Shown: one piece after another, positions 1 through 8,782 of the stretch
How positions within the stretch are numbered: the stretch's first letter is position 1
Layout: each line of letters begins with the position of its first letter
Source: an uncultured Pseudomonadota bacterium
GTDB lineage: Bacteria; Myxococcota_A; UBA796; GCA-2862545
Length of the DNA: 64,000 bases
Assembly: GCA_903861005.1 (NCBI GenBank)
Contig: CAIOSP010000045.1
Coordinates: 1 to 64,000, forward strand
Reading direction: 5' to 3'
Position numbers and translations under genes: made by a program
Notes under the pieces: model-generated
Seen by the model: the letters and a program-made list of their open reading frames with translations, nothing else
Database searches by the model: none
What the model was told of the DNA's origin: nothing

Positions 1-234
1 GCCAGTTGCTTTGAGCTCGACTTGTGGTCGATTGGCTCTCTATTTACGCAAGACCGCCGCCGGACGTGCCGACGACAATCTCTACCACTACGACCACTTT
101 CGTGGTTTGCCATTTACTGATTGCTTTTCAAAGACCGAACGCCCACCGAGGTGGTTGTTCTGCGCCGCGTTGACCGTCTGACCGGTTCGCCGCAGCCCGC
201 GCCTCTTAATGGGGCAGGCGGCTGCGCGCAAGCA
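1..234. other. Non-coding left edge
   Basis: No gene is supported here. One plus-strand frame is open from base 2 to a stop at 179-181, but its third positions are rich in A and T, unlike the strongly G/C-ended codons of the real genes. The stretch is visibly less GC-rich than the rest of the window and contains a small hairpin near bases 93-106. It lies downstream of the minus-strand DUF2752 gene. Confidence 0.5.
191..226 (-). terminator. Hairpin downstream of the DUF2752 gene, weak terminator candidate
   Basis: CGCAGCC at 191-197 pairs with GGCTGCG at 220-226, and GCCT at 201-204 with AGGC at 216-219, leaving a 3-base bulge. It lies just past the stop of the minus-strand gene that ends at 235. 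No T-run follows on the minus strand, so rho-independent termination is doubtful. Confidence 0.3.
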
Positions 235-717
235 TCAGACTTTCATCATCGCGATTTTCCAGATCCAACCGAGCATCATCGCGGTGACGAAGGCGACCGC
301 GAGCTGGGGCTCGTGCGGACGCAGCGCGTCGCCGATCCGACGCCAACGTCCGCGCGGCCAGGCCGCATCCGCAAGGCTGACCCCTGCGACAGCGGCGTCC
401 ACGACGAACAGGAACGCGGCAAAAGGCTGGTTCCATAGGCCTTGCAGCACCCGTCCATCCGCGAGCAACGCGAACGTCGTGGTGGCGCCGCACATGGGAC
501 AGGGCCAGCCGGTCACCGCGAGGAACGTGCAAGGCTGCAGACCGAGCTGCAGGTGCGTGGAGTGACCGCTCGCCGATGGATCCAGCCACCGCGCAACGAG
601 CAGGACGCCGAGCGCGCCCACGCCCACCACCAGCGACGCCACACGCGCCTGGTTGGCGGTGGTGCGCGACACGTCCGCCGCCTGCGACGCCGAGGTGGCC
701 GCAGGCTGGTCGCTCAC
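235..717 (-). CDS. DUF2752 family membrane protein
   Basis: This is a 160-residue inner-membrane protein of the DUF2752 family, whose biochemical role is unknown. The family hallmark is visible around residues 70-85: a CPMCGATTTF motif between hydrophobic segments. Hydrophobic stretches near residues 26-43, 60-85 and 98-115 and a last one near 140-158 suggest three or four membrane passes. The N-terminus is a polar Ser/Ala/Thr-rich tail. The start is a GTG that overlaps the zapA stop (GTGA), so translation is probably coupled. It is the last gene of the smc-ftsY-zapA run. No cell-division link for DUF2752 is established, so the co-location is only suggestive. Confidence 0.8.
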   Translation of the reverse strand: MSDQPAATSASQAADVSRTTANQARVASLVVGVGALGVLLVARWLDPSASGHSTHLQLGLQPCTFLAVTGWPCPMCGATTTFALLADGRVLQGLWNQPFAAFLFVVDAAVAGVSLADAAWPRGRWRRIGDALRPHEPQLAVAFVTAMMLGWIWKIAMMKV

Positions 718-1025
718 GCCCCTGCCCCGTCCGTCTCGTCGCCATCCGGGCCACCGGCCTCGGACTCAAGCAGCAGCGTGGCCGCGGCGAGCTCGCGATC
801 CAGATCCGACAGATCTGTGTCGACCTGCCGCTGCAAGCGGCGGAAGTCGCTCGCGATGTTGAGCGCGGCGAGCAACGCGATCGTGTAGTCGTCGAGCGTG
901 CGCGTGCTGCCCGAGACCTCGCGCATGCGCGCGTCGACGTAGCGGGCGACCTCATGGAGATCGACGTCGTCTTGATCGCTGCGGACCGTGTAAGTCTGGC
1001 CGCGAAGCTGGATGCTGACCTTCAC
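714..1025 (-). CDS. zapA: Cell division protein ZapA
   Basis: A 103-residue protein matching ZapA in length and layout. ZapA binds FtsZ and promotes bundling of Z-ring filaments at midcell. The N-terminal beta part begins KVSIQLRGQTYTVRSD and is followed by VARYVDARMREV, the usual ZapA globular head. A long helix from about residue 45 onward contains the typical ALLAALNIASDF segment and continues as a predicted coiled coil to about residue 90. The C-terminus is an acidic, probably disordered tail. The start is GTG. The gene lies 48 bases downstream of ftsY and overlaps the DUF2752 gene by four bases. Identification rests on fold-level pattern and length; ZapA sequences are short and divergent. 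Confidence 0.85.
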   Translation of the reverse strand: MKVSIQLRGQTYTVRSDQDDVDLHEVARYVDARMREVSGSTRTLDDYTIALLAALNIASDFRRLQRQVDTDLSDLDRELAAATLLLESEAGGPDGDETDGAGA

Positions 1026-1073
1026 CGGACCCCCGAACGCCGTCTGGTTAACGCGATTCGCCCGCTCTGGCGG

Positions 1074-2186
1074 CTACAACAGCGCGTCGACGAATGCGTC
1101 GACCTCGAACGGGCGCAGGTCGTCCACGCCCTCCCCGATTCCGATCCACTTCACGGGCGTGTGCAGCTCATGCGCGATCGAGAAGACCATGCCGCCCTTT
1201 GCGGTGCCGTCGAGCTTGGTGACGACGACCCCGGTGATGGGCGTGGCCTCGTGGAAGGTGCGCGCCTGCGACATGGCGTTCTGGCCCATGGTGCCGTCCA
1301 GGACCAACATGGTCTCGTGCGGGGCGCCAGGCACCTTGCGGTCGATCACCTTGCGGATCTTGGTCAGCTCCTCCATGAGGGGCTTCTTGGTCTGCAGGCG
1401 GCCGGCGGTGTCGATGATCACCACCTGGGCGCCGCGCGACTTGGCGGCGTCGAGCGCGTCGAACACGACCGCCGCCGGATCCGCGCCCTCGCCCTGGCGC
1501 ACGATCTCGGCCCCCGCGCGATCCGCCCAGATCGCGAGCTGTTCCGCAGCGGCGGCCCGGTAGGTGTCCCCCGCGGCCACCAGCACCTTCTTGCCGTCCC
1601 GGACGAAGCGCGCGGCGAGCTTGCCGATGGTGGTGGTCTTGCCGCTGCCGTTGACCCCCACGACCAGGATCACGAACGGCCCCTCCGCAGGCCCGGGCCC
1701 AAACGGGGCCGAGACCGACGAGAGCATGGTGCGGAGATCGTCGCGCAGGCCCGCGCGCAGCACGGCGCCATCGGTCGTGCCGCCCCGCACCCGCGCGCGG
1801 AGGCTGTCGAGCACTCGCTCGGTGGTGGCCAAGCCGACGTCGGAGGTCAGGAGGGTCTCCTCCAGCTCCGTCAGCATCGCCTCATCGACCACGCGACCGA
1901 ACAAGCCGTCGAAGCGGGTGGAGAGCGCCTCTCGCGTGCGCGACATCCGGTCCCGCAGGCGCGCGGTCAGTCCTGTAGGCCCTTCCGCGACGATCGACGG
2001 CGGCAGCGCGATGCGGGGGACGTCCGGCCGCTGCGCGTGCTCAAGCCGGCGACGCGCGCGACGGCGCAGGAGGGCCCAGGTGCCTAGCCCCAGCACGACG
2101 GCGCCACCCAACAGGAGCGGCGCGAGCGGTCCGGTCGGATCGAGCGGCGGCACATCGGCGATCAGCGCGAGTCCAGGCAGCACCAT
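1074..2186 (-). CDS. ftsY: Signal recognition particle receptor FtsY
   Basis: FtsY is the membrane-associated SRP receptor GTPase that docks ribosome-SRP complexes at the Sec translocon. The chosen ATG at 2186 gives 370 residues, and a GTG immediately after it is an alternative; GGGAGG lies just upstream. An N-terminal hydrophobic anchor (about residues 22-42) is followed by a basic Arg-rich stretch and then the NG domain. Seen in order: GVNGSGKTTTIGKLA (G1), DTYRAAAAEQL, DTAGRLQTKKPLMEEL (G3) and TKLDGTAKGG (G4/G5), all characteristic of SRP GTPases. The membrane anchor replaces the long acidic A domain of E. coli FtsY, as in several other phyla. It follows smc closely (stop at 2194), so the two are probably co-transcribed, an arrangement seen in many bacteria. 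Confidence 0.96.
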   Translation of the reverse strand: MVLPGLALIADVPPLDPTGPLAPLLLGGAVVLGLGTWALLRRRARRRLEHAQRPDVPRIALPPSIVAEGPTGLTARLRDRMSRTREALSTRFDGLFGRVVDEAMLTELEETLLTSDVGLATTERVLDSLRARVRGGTTDGAVLRAGLRDDLRTMLSSVSAPFGPGPAEGPFVILVVGVNGSGKTTTIGKLAARFVRDGKKVLVAAGDTYRAAAAEQLAIWADRAGAEIVRQGEGADPAAVVFDALDAAKSRGAQVVIIDTAGRLQTKKPLMEELTKIRKVIDRKVPGAPHETMLVLDGTMGQNAMSQARTFHEATPITGVVVTKLDGTAKGGMVFSIAHELHTPVKWIGIGEGVDDLRPFEVDAFVDALL

Positions 2187-2193
2187 GTCCTCC

Positions 2194-5100
2194 CTAGTCC
2201 ACTCGGACCGACACCAGGGTGGAGACACCCGGGGTCGGCATGGTCACACCATATAGGGTGTCGGCGCACTCCATGGTCTTGCGGTTGTGCGTCACGACCA
2301 GGAACTGGGTCTTGTCGCACATCTGCCGGAGCATGTCGTTGAAGCGGGCGCCGTTCGCCTCGTCGAGCGGGGCGTCCACCTCGTCGAGCACGCAGAAGGG
2401 CGACGGCTTCACCGAGAACAGCGCCAGCAGCAGCGCGATCGCGGTCATCGCCTTCTCACCACCCGACAGGAGCGACAGGGTCTGGAGGCGCTTGCCCGGC
2501 GGACGGACGACGACCTCGACGCCCGTCTCCAGCAGATCCTCCTCCTGCGTCAGCTGCAGTCGCGCCTCACCGCCGCCGACCAGGTTGGGGTAGGCCGTCT
2601 TGAAGGCCTCGTTCACCCGGTCGAAGGTCTCGCGGAACTGCTCGCGGCAGGTCTTGTTCATCTTGGCGATCGCCGACTTCAGGCTGTTGACCGACTCGTC
2701 GAGGTCGGCGCGCTGGCCGTCGAGCTCCTTGTAGCGGCCGGCGAGCTCCGTGTACTCCTCGAGCGCGGTCAGGTTGACGTCGCCGAGCGAGGACAGCTGC
2801 CGACGGTGCTCCTCGATGCGGGTGACGAAGTCCTTGATGACAACCTCGTCGTCGAGCATCTCGGGCCGGATGATCAGGGCGCCGACCGCATCCACCTTGC
2901 GCTCGCCCACCTCCACGGGCTCGCGGACGTCGTCAGGCGGCTCCAACACCAGGCCGCTGCGCGCGATGAGCTGCTCGAGCGCGGCGGGCAGGTCGAGCTG
3001 GTAGCGCTCCTCGATGCGGGCGCGGAGGGACTCCAGCTCCCCCACCGCCGCCTGATGACGCTGCTCGGCAGCCAGCAAGTCGGCGCGCGCCTGGGTGAGC
3101 GCGGCTTCCTCCTCCCTAAGGGTAGACACGAGGGTGTCGTAGGCGACGCGGACGGAGGTCATGCGCTCGCGGGCCGCGTCCAGCCGGACGACCGCGATCT
3201 GGCGCTCATCCGCCCGCTGGTTGGCGCGCTCGTTGGCGTCCCGCAGGGCTTCAAGTGCCGCGGCGCGCAGCATCTCGATCTCGCCCAGGCGCTGCCTGGC
3301 GCCCTCGATCCGCACGGACGTCGTCTCCCGCTCGCGAACGGACGCGGCGGAGGTGGCCTCGGCGGCGGCGCGCCGCTCCCGCAAGGACGCGAGGGCCGAG
3401 TCCGCGTCGGTCAGGGTCTGACGGGCGGCGTCGGCCGAGGCCTCACGCTCCAGCAGGCGGGCGCGGGTGGCGGCCAAGGCGCCCTCGGCGTCAGCGGCGC
3501 GGGTCAGCACGGCGTCCAGCCGGGCGATCTGCTCGGCGAGCGCCGCGGAGACCTCGGCCAGAGACCGCTCCAGCGTCTCCCGCTCGCTCGTCAGCACGAT
3601 CACGCGCTCATCCAGGGCCCGCTTGGACTCCTCCGCGCCGTCGCGCTCGGCCTGGACGCGCACGACGACCAGATCCTCCGCCGCGCGCTCGCGGGTGCAG
3701 ACGGCGACCGCCTCGCGGCCCTCCATCAGGTCCATCGCCTCGCGATCGGCGCGACGGCGCGACTTCTCGAGCGCGACGCGGAGCCCGTCCGTCTCTTCGC
3801 GAAGCCGCTCGCGGCGCACGGCGACGTCGGCCGTGGTGGCGCGGACCGCCTCCCATGCTTGGAGACGCGCCGCCTCCAGCTTGGCCGCGACCTCGACCCG
3901 GCGGGCCTCGCGCTCAGCCTCGAACACCGTCCGGCGCTCGGCCTGGCGGGCGACCAGTGACTCGCGCACCTTGGCCAGCCCCGCGTCTGCCTCACCACGG
4001 GCACGGACCACCTGCTCGTCGCGCCCCGCGACCCGCGTCGCCAGCTCAGCCTCGAACGCCGCGCGCGCCGCGCCCCGACCTTCGGCGCGCTGCTGGCGGA
4101 GATCGCGGATCCGCGCCTCACCCGCCGCGCGCACGGACGCGATGAGCGTCGCGACGCGCTCGCGGGCCAAACGCTCCGAGGCGTCCACCTGCTCAGCGGC
4201 CTTGCGCGCCGCGATGGAGCCGGCCTCGACCCGCGCACGCCCGGCCGTCACCTCGCCCTCACCGACCGCGACGTCCGCGCTGCGGGCGTCCAAGTCCGCC
4301 CGCGCCTGATCCAGCGCGGCCTGACGCGCGACCGCAGCCTCAGCCTCTTCGCCCGCGCTGCCCAGATGGACGACGCCGTCGGAGTCGACCCGCTCGCCGC
4401 TCTCACGCACAACCGCCGCGCCGCCGGTCTTGACGTGGTGCGCGAGCGCCGCCTCCAGCGTGTCGACCACGGCCACGCCGGCCATCAACGCGTCGAGCGA
4501 AGCCGCGCGCCCCGCCAGGATCACCCGGGCCCGGCCAGCCTTGCGCGCCGCCGCCGCCGCCCGGCCGAGCACGCCGTCGCCGAGCGCCGGGAGCAGCAGG
4601 CGATCGCCGACCAGGGTCGACACCGTCGCCGGATCCACGCCCGCCTTCTTCAGGGCGTCGAGGAGCCGCGGCGCGTCTGGCACGGCGTCCTTCACGGCGC
4701 GACCGCCGGCATCGCGCGAGCCCGCCGCGGCCTCTTCGGCCTCCATCGCGGCGATCCGGCCCTCGACCTCGCGGCGACGCTTCACGGCCATCGCCATGCG
4801 GGCGTCGGCGTCCTGCAGCGCCGCGCGCGCCTCGGTCAGGCGCGCCTCGGCCTGGTCTCGACGCTCTCGGGCCGCGGCGATCTCAGCGGTGACCGAGGCC
4901 ATGCCCTCCTTCTCGGCCGCGTCCAGCTCTTTGGTGGCGGTCGCGACGGCCTGATCGATGGCCTGCTCCCGCGCGGCCTCGTCACGCGCGAGCGAGGCCT
5001 CCGTCTGGGTGCGCCACTGCCCGAGCGCCGAATCCGCGCCGCTGCGCGCGGCCTCGGTCGCGGCGCGCGCCGCCTGCTCGGCCCTGGCCACCTCGTGGCG

Positions 5101-6744
5101 CTCCTTGTCTTCGGTCTCGGAGAGCGCGCGTGCGGCGGCGCGCTCCAGGTCGCGGACCCGGTTCTCTTCCTGCTGCGCCACGCGCCCGACGCGCGCCGCA
5201 ACCTCTTCGTCGGCCTGACCCGCGGTGGCCTCGGCGGCCGCCATCGCTTCGGCGAGCGCCTTCTGCGCGCCGTCGAGGTCCGCCTCAGCCTTCCGGACCG
5301 AGTCCCTGGCGTGCAGATCGCGACGTACCCGCGACTCCAGCTCCTCGGCCGCCGCCGCACGACGGGCGTCGATCTCGGCGATCTTTCCGCTTCGATCTTC
5401 GAGCACGCTGCGCGCGACCGCGATGCGCTTGTCCAGGATGATGCGCTCGTCGGCGGATGCGTCCAGGCGCCCACGAACCAGCGCGATACGCTCGGGCAGC
5501 TCGATCGCGCGCGCCTTGAGGGACTCCACCCGGGCCGTGCGCTCGGCCCGCTCGGCCGCGGCCTCGCCCGCCGCCGCCTCCGCCGAACGCGACTCCACCC
5601 GCGCCTCGTCGCGCGCCGACGAGGTCTCCGTCAATCGAACCCGCGCCCCGGCGGCCAGCGAGGTGGCGCCACCCAGGGCAGCGTCAACGTCTTTCAGCTC
5701 GGTCTCAGCGGCGCGACCGGACTCCTCGGCCTGGGCCAGGCGACGTGCGTCGTCCTCCAGGTCCTCGCGCGCGCGGTCAAACTGGGTGCCGAGCTCGTTG
5801 GCGCGCTGCTCCTGAAGCTGGGCGGTGGCGAGCGCCTCGCGCCGCTGGGCGTCGATCTCGGCCAGCGTCTCGCGGGCGTCCTCGGCGGCGGCGGTGGCGA
5901 CGTCGACCTCGCCCTGGCGCAGGATGACGTCGTCGGTCTTGGCGATCACGGACGCGTCGAGCGTCGTGACCTTGGTGCCCAGTTCGGTGAGGCGGCCGCC
6001 CACCTCCTCGCGGACCTCGGCCAGATCGGCCTGCTTAGCCAGCGCGAGAAGGATCTCCTCCTGACGGACGAGCGCGCGGAGCTGCCGGAAGCGGGCCGCC
6101 TTGATGACCTGCTTCTCTAAGGTAGAGAGGCGCCGGAACATCTCGTCGGACACGTCGGCGGCGCGGTCGAGCTGGGTGGAGGTGGCCTCCAGCTTCTGGC
6201 GCGCCTCTTCGCGGCGCTTCTTGTAGCGGACGATGCCGGCGGCTTCGTCGATCAGCGCGCGGCGGTCTTCCGGGCTGGCGGAGACGATCTTGTCGATGCG
6301 ACCCTGCTCGATGAAGCTGTACAGGTCGTTGCCGATGCCCGTGTCCATGATCAGGTCGAGGATGTCCTTGCGGCGCACCCGGGTCTGGTTGATCAGGTAC
6401 TCAGACGCGCCAGACCGGTAGAGTCGGCGGGCGATCTGGACTTCCGTGTAGCGGGCGTAGTCGCCGGGGAACGGGTCGCCGCCTTCGGACGTGAAGGTGA
6501 TCGCCACCTCGGCGTAGCCGACGGGCTTGCGGTCGGACGACCCCGCGAAGATGACGTCCTGCATGTCGTCGCCGCGCAGGCTGCGGGCCGACTGCTCGCC
6601 GATGCACCAGCGGAGCGCGTCAATGACGTTGCTCTTGCCGCACCCGTTGGGCCCGACCACGCACGAGATCCCATGCCCGAACGCGAACACCGTTCGGTCC
6701 GCGAAGGACTTGAACCCGTGCAGCTCGAGCCGCGTGATGCGCAT
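2194..6744 (-). CDS. smc: Chromosome segregation ATPase SMC, unusually long
   Basis: SMC is the ATPase of the condensin that organises and segregates the chromosome with ScpA and ScpB. The N-terminal head carries Walker A (GPNGCGKSN, residues 31-39) and the Q-loop region. The C-terminal head has the ABC signature (LSLLSGGEKAM, near 1423-1433) and Walker B (CVLDEVDAPLDEA, near 1450). A hinge-like region lies at about residues 680-800. The protein is 1516 residues, against about 1150-1200 for typical bacterial SMC. The excess lies in the two coiled-coil arms (about 170-680 and 800-1310), which are rich in Ala, Glu and Arg. The start is ATG with GAGG four bases upstream. No scpA or scpB is in the window. 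It heads the ftsY-zapA run. Confidence 0.97.
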   Translation of the reverse strand: MRITRLELHGFKSFADRTVFAFGHGISCVVGPNGCGKSNVIDALRWCIGEQSARSLRGDDMQDVIFAGSSDRKPVGYAEVAITFTSEGGDPFPGDYARYTEVQIARRLYRSGASEYLINQTRVRRKDILDLIMDTGIGNDLYSFIEQGRIDKIVSASPEDRRALIDEAAGIVRYKKRREEARQKLEATSTQLDRAADVSDEMFRRLSTLEKQVIKAARFRQLRALVRQEEILLALAKQADLAEVREEVGGRLTELGTKVTTLDASVIAKTDDVILRQGEVDVATAAAEDARETLAEIDAQRREALATAQLQEQRANELGTQFDRAREDLEDDARRLAQAEESGRAAETELKDVDAALGGATSLAAGARVRLTETSSARDEARVESRSAEAAAGEAAAERAERTARVESLKARAIELPERIALVRGRLDASADERIILDKRIAVARSVLEDRSGKIAEIDARRAAAAEELESRVRRDLHARDSVRKAEADLDGAQKALAEAMAAAEATAGQADEEVAARVGRVAQQEENRVRDLERAAARALSETEDKERHEVARAEQAARAATEAARSGADSALGQWRTQTEASLARDEAAREQAIDQAVATATKELDAAEKEGMASVTAEIAAARERRDQAEARLTEARAALQDADARMAMAVKRRREVEGRIAAMEAEEAAAGSRDAGGRAVKDAVPDAPRLLDALKKAGVDPATVSTLVGDRLLLPALGDGVLGRAAAAARKAGRARVILAGRAASLDALMAGVAVVDTLEAALAHHVKTGGAAVVRESGERVDSDGVVHLGSAGEEAEAAVARQAALDQARADLDARSADVAVGEGEVTAGRARVEAGSIAARKAAEQVDASERLARERVATLIASVRAAGEARIRDLRQQRAEGRGAARAAFEAELATRVAGRDEQVVRARGEADAGLAKVRESLVARQAERRTVFEAEREARRVEVAAKLEAARLQAWEAVRATTADVAVRRERLREETDGLRVALEKSRRRADREAMDLMEGREAVAVCTRERAAEDLVVVRVQAERDGAEESKRALDERVIVLTSERETLERSLAEVSAALAEQIARLDAVLTRAADAEGALAATRARLLEREASADAARQTLTDADSALASLRERRAAAEATSAASVRERETTSVRIEGARQRLGEIEMLRAAALEALRDANERANQRADERQIAVVRLDAARERMTSVRVAYDTLVSTLREEEAALTQARADLLAAEQRHQAAVGELESLRARIEERYQLDLPAALEQLIARSGLVLEPPDDVREPVEVGERKVDAVGALIIRPEMLDDEVVIKDFVTRIEEHRRQLSSLGDVNLTALEEYTELAGRYKELDGQRADLDESVNSLKSAIAKMNKTCREQFRETFDRVNEAFKTAYPNLVGGGEARLQLTQEEDLLETGVEVVVRPPGKRLQTLSLLSGGEKAMTAIALLLALFSVKPSPFCVLDEVDAPLDEANGARFNDMLRQMCDKTQFLVVTHNRKTMECADTLYGVTMPTPGVSTLVSVRVD

Positions 6745-7015
6745 GACGCCTCGACGCCCCTGGTTGGTGGGGACAAACCGGGGCTACGGTAGCGTCTAGC
6801 AGCCTGCCGCGCACCCCCTTGGCAGGCAGTTGATTCGCCACCGCCCTCCCCTCCGACGCAACTTGTTCGAAGGGAGGCACCCGATCGGGGTCCCCTTTGT
6901 GCGACATTGAGTCCAAGTTCAGTTGAACATGCGCGCGTTGAGCCTGTCGTGGCTCTTCCCCCCCTTGCCTTGGCGGACCTCAACGCGCGCATCTCCCCTT
7001 TGCCTCGGAGTCTTT

Positions 7016-7186
7016 TTGCAATCCCAGCCATTCCGCCCCGCCGTGATCGCCGCCGCGCTCGCCTTCCAGGCGCAGTCCAAGGTCGTTCCGCACGGGATCC
7101 GGAAGCTGGGCCAGCGGGCCGCCGCGCGCGTGATGCGCTGGCTGGACGACCGCCGCGAGAAGATGGACGCCGAGCTGCTCGACTAA
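7016..7186 (+). CDS. Small basic protein of unknown function
   Basis: A 56-residue product not recognised from any family. The proposed start is TTG at 7016, preceded by GGAG at 7007-7010 with a five-base spacer. The frame stays open upstream to 6923, but the upstream codons lack the genome's G/C-ended bias, whereas every codon from about 7040 onward fits it. The peptide has a short hydrophobic segment (PAVIAAALAF) followed by a basic, helix-forming C-terminal half ending RRKMDAELLD-like (RREKMDAELLD). It stands alone between divergent smc and convergent nucleoside transporter genes. Codon usage is the main evidence that it is real. An opposite-strand frame (6980-7192) looks like its shadow. 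Confidence 0.55.
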   Translation: MQSQPFRPAVIAAALAFQAQSKVVPHGIRKLGQRAAARVMRWLDDRREKMDAELLD

Positions 7187-7200
7187 AGCCACGTCGGCCC

Positions 7201-7268
7201 GACGGGATCGATCGTTCGATCCGTCAGGCTAGAGGCTCGGCTGGCGCAGACCGGACGGACCGGTCCGT
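7201..7268. terminator. Two hairpins between convergent genes
   Basis: GACGGGATCGA (7201-7211) pairs with TCGATCCGTC (7216-7225) across a TCGT loop with one bulged G. A second element, ACGGACCGGTCCGT at 7255-7268, is a perfect 14-base palindrome. They separate the small gene ending at 7186 from the transporter ending at 7272. Neither has a T-run, so a role in bidirectional termination or mRNA end protection is a guess. Confidence 0.35.
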
Positions 7269-7271
7269 GCC

Positions 7272-8681
7272 CTACAGCAGCACGCCGACCACGGCGGCGG
7301 TCATGCAGTTCACCAACATGCCGGCGACCATGGCCTTCAGGCCCAGGCTGGCCAGCTCACCGCGACGCTCGGGCGCCATCGCCCCGATCCCGCCGAGCTG
7401 GATGCCGATGCTGGCGAAGTTCGAGAACCCGCAGAGCGCGTAGCTGGCGATGACCGCCGTGCGCTCCGAGAGCACCAGCGGCGTCGTGCCGTCGACGATT
7501 TGGCCGAGGTGGAAGAAGGCGACGAACTCGGTCAGCACGACCTTCTCGCCCAGCAGCTGACCGACCGTGGCGCACTCCTGGAGCGGCACGCCCATCAGGA
7601 AGGCCAGCGGGAAGAAGACCCACCCGAAGATGTGGGCCAGGTCCATGGGGGCGGCGTGGACGCCCGCCGCGCAGGTGTAGCCGAGGGTGGTGACGTCGCC
7701 GCAGAAGACCACCGGCACCGCGCCGATCGAGAAGTCGACCATCTTCACCAGCGCGACGAACGCGATCAGCATGGCGCCCACGTTGATCGCCAGGGACATG
7801 CCGTCCGTGGCGCCCAGCGCGGCGGCCTCGATCACGTTCGACGCCGCGTTCGGCATCTCGATCTTCACCTCACCACGGGTCTTGGGGACCTCGGTCTCCG
7901 GCACCATCACCTTGGCGATGGCGATGGTGGCCGGCGCCGCGATGATCGACGCGATCATCAGGTGTCCGGCAATACCCGGGATGCCGTGGAGGAACTTCAC
8001 GTACGCGCCCATCACACCGCCCGCGACGGTGCCAAAGCCGCCCACCATCACGCACATCAGCTCGGACCGCGTCATCGTGGCGACGAACGGCCGCACCAGC
8101 AGCGGCGCCTCGGTCTGGCCCACGAAGATGTTGGCCGCCGTCGAGAGGCTCTCCGCGCCGCTCGTCCCGAAGGTCTTGACCATCACCCGGGCCATGACCC
8201 GGACGATGAACTGCATGATGCCCAGGTGGTACATCACGCTCATGAGCGCCGAGAAGAAGATGATGGTGGGCAGGATCCAGAACGCGAAGCTCTTCATGGG
8301 GGGCGACACCACCCCCGCGAAGGTCTGGAGCTTGCCTTCCACCATGATCTCGTGCGGCTCGATGGTGCCGAACAGGAAGTTCGCGCCGTCCTCGGTGAAG
8401 GCCAGCAGGCGGTTCACACCCGAGTCCATCACCGTGTAGAAGAAGTTGGAGACCACCGGCGACAGGATGATCAAGGCGGCCGCGAACTGAAACGCCGTGC
8501 CCCAAAGCACCGGGCGCCAGTCCACCTTGCGGTCCCGCTCCCGAAGCAGCCAGGCGAGCCCTACGAAGCCGAACACACCGGCCAGCGACATCAGCCGCTG
8601 CCCGATCGGGGTGGGAGAGTGGACCAGCCCCTGTCCGTCCATGGCGAAGGCCATCTGCATCCACAACGCCGGAAACAACAT
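7272..8681 (-). CDS. Concentrative nucleoside transporter (CNT/NupC family)
   Basis: A 469-residue polytopic inner-membrane protein of the concentrative nucleoside transporter family, which imports nucleosides with H+ or Na+. The diagnostic family segment GQTEAPLLVRPF is present, followed by FGTVAGGVMGAY and later NVGAMLIAF, ALCGFSNFASIGIQLGG and GMLVNCMTAAVVG, all in the expected order. The N-terminal region is extended compared with E. coli NupC (about 400 residues) and resembles longer CNTs. ATG at 8681 is chosen over the upstream frame because GGAG lies eight bases before it and the protein then begins with a hydrophobic segment. It is divergent from the hydrolase at 8783. Cation and nucleoside specificity cannot be read from the sequence. 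Confidence 0.9.
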   Translation of the reverse strand: MLFPALWMQMAFAMDGQGLVHSPTPIGQRLMSLAGVFGFVGLAWLLRERDRKVDWRPVLWGTAFQFAAALIILSPVVSNFFYTVMDSGVNRLLAFTEDGANFLFGTIEPHEIMVEGKLQTFAGVVSPPMKSFAFWILPTIIFFSALMSVMYHLGIMQFIVRVMARVMVKTFGTSGAESLSTAANIFVGQTEAPLLVRPFVATMTRSELMCVMVGGFGTVAGGVMGAYVKFLHGIPGIAGHLMIASIIAAPATIAIAKVMVPETEVPKTRGEVKIEMPNAASNVIEAAALGATDGMSLAINVGAMLIAFVALVKMVDFSIGAVPVVFCGDVTTLGYTCAAGVHAAPMDLAHIFGWVFFPLAFLMGVPLQECATVGQLLGEKVVLTEFVAFFHLGQIVDGTTPLVLSERTAVIASYALCGFSNFASIGIQLGGIGAMAPERRGELASLGLKAMVAGMLVNCMTAAVVGVLL

Positions 8682-8782
8682 GTGCGGCTCTCCAAGACTA
8701 AAAAGGCGCGGCGACTCTACCGCGGCAACCTCCGCAAGTCGCGTTACCATTGGGTCGTGCCCGTACGAGGTGTCCCTTGTCC

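Noticed and set aside
2-181. Plus-strand frame at the left edge as the end of a gene
   Set aside because: Third positions are rich in A and T, not G/C as in all real genes here; likely chance.
121-1025. Long plus-strand frames overlapping zapA and the DUF2752 gene
   Set aside because: They are mirror frames of GC-rich minus-strand genes; no ribosome-binding site and Arg/Ala/Pro-rich low-complexity translations.
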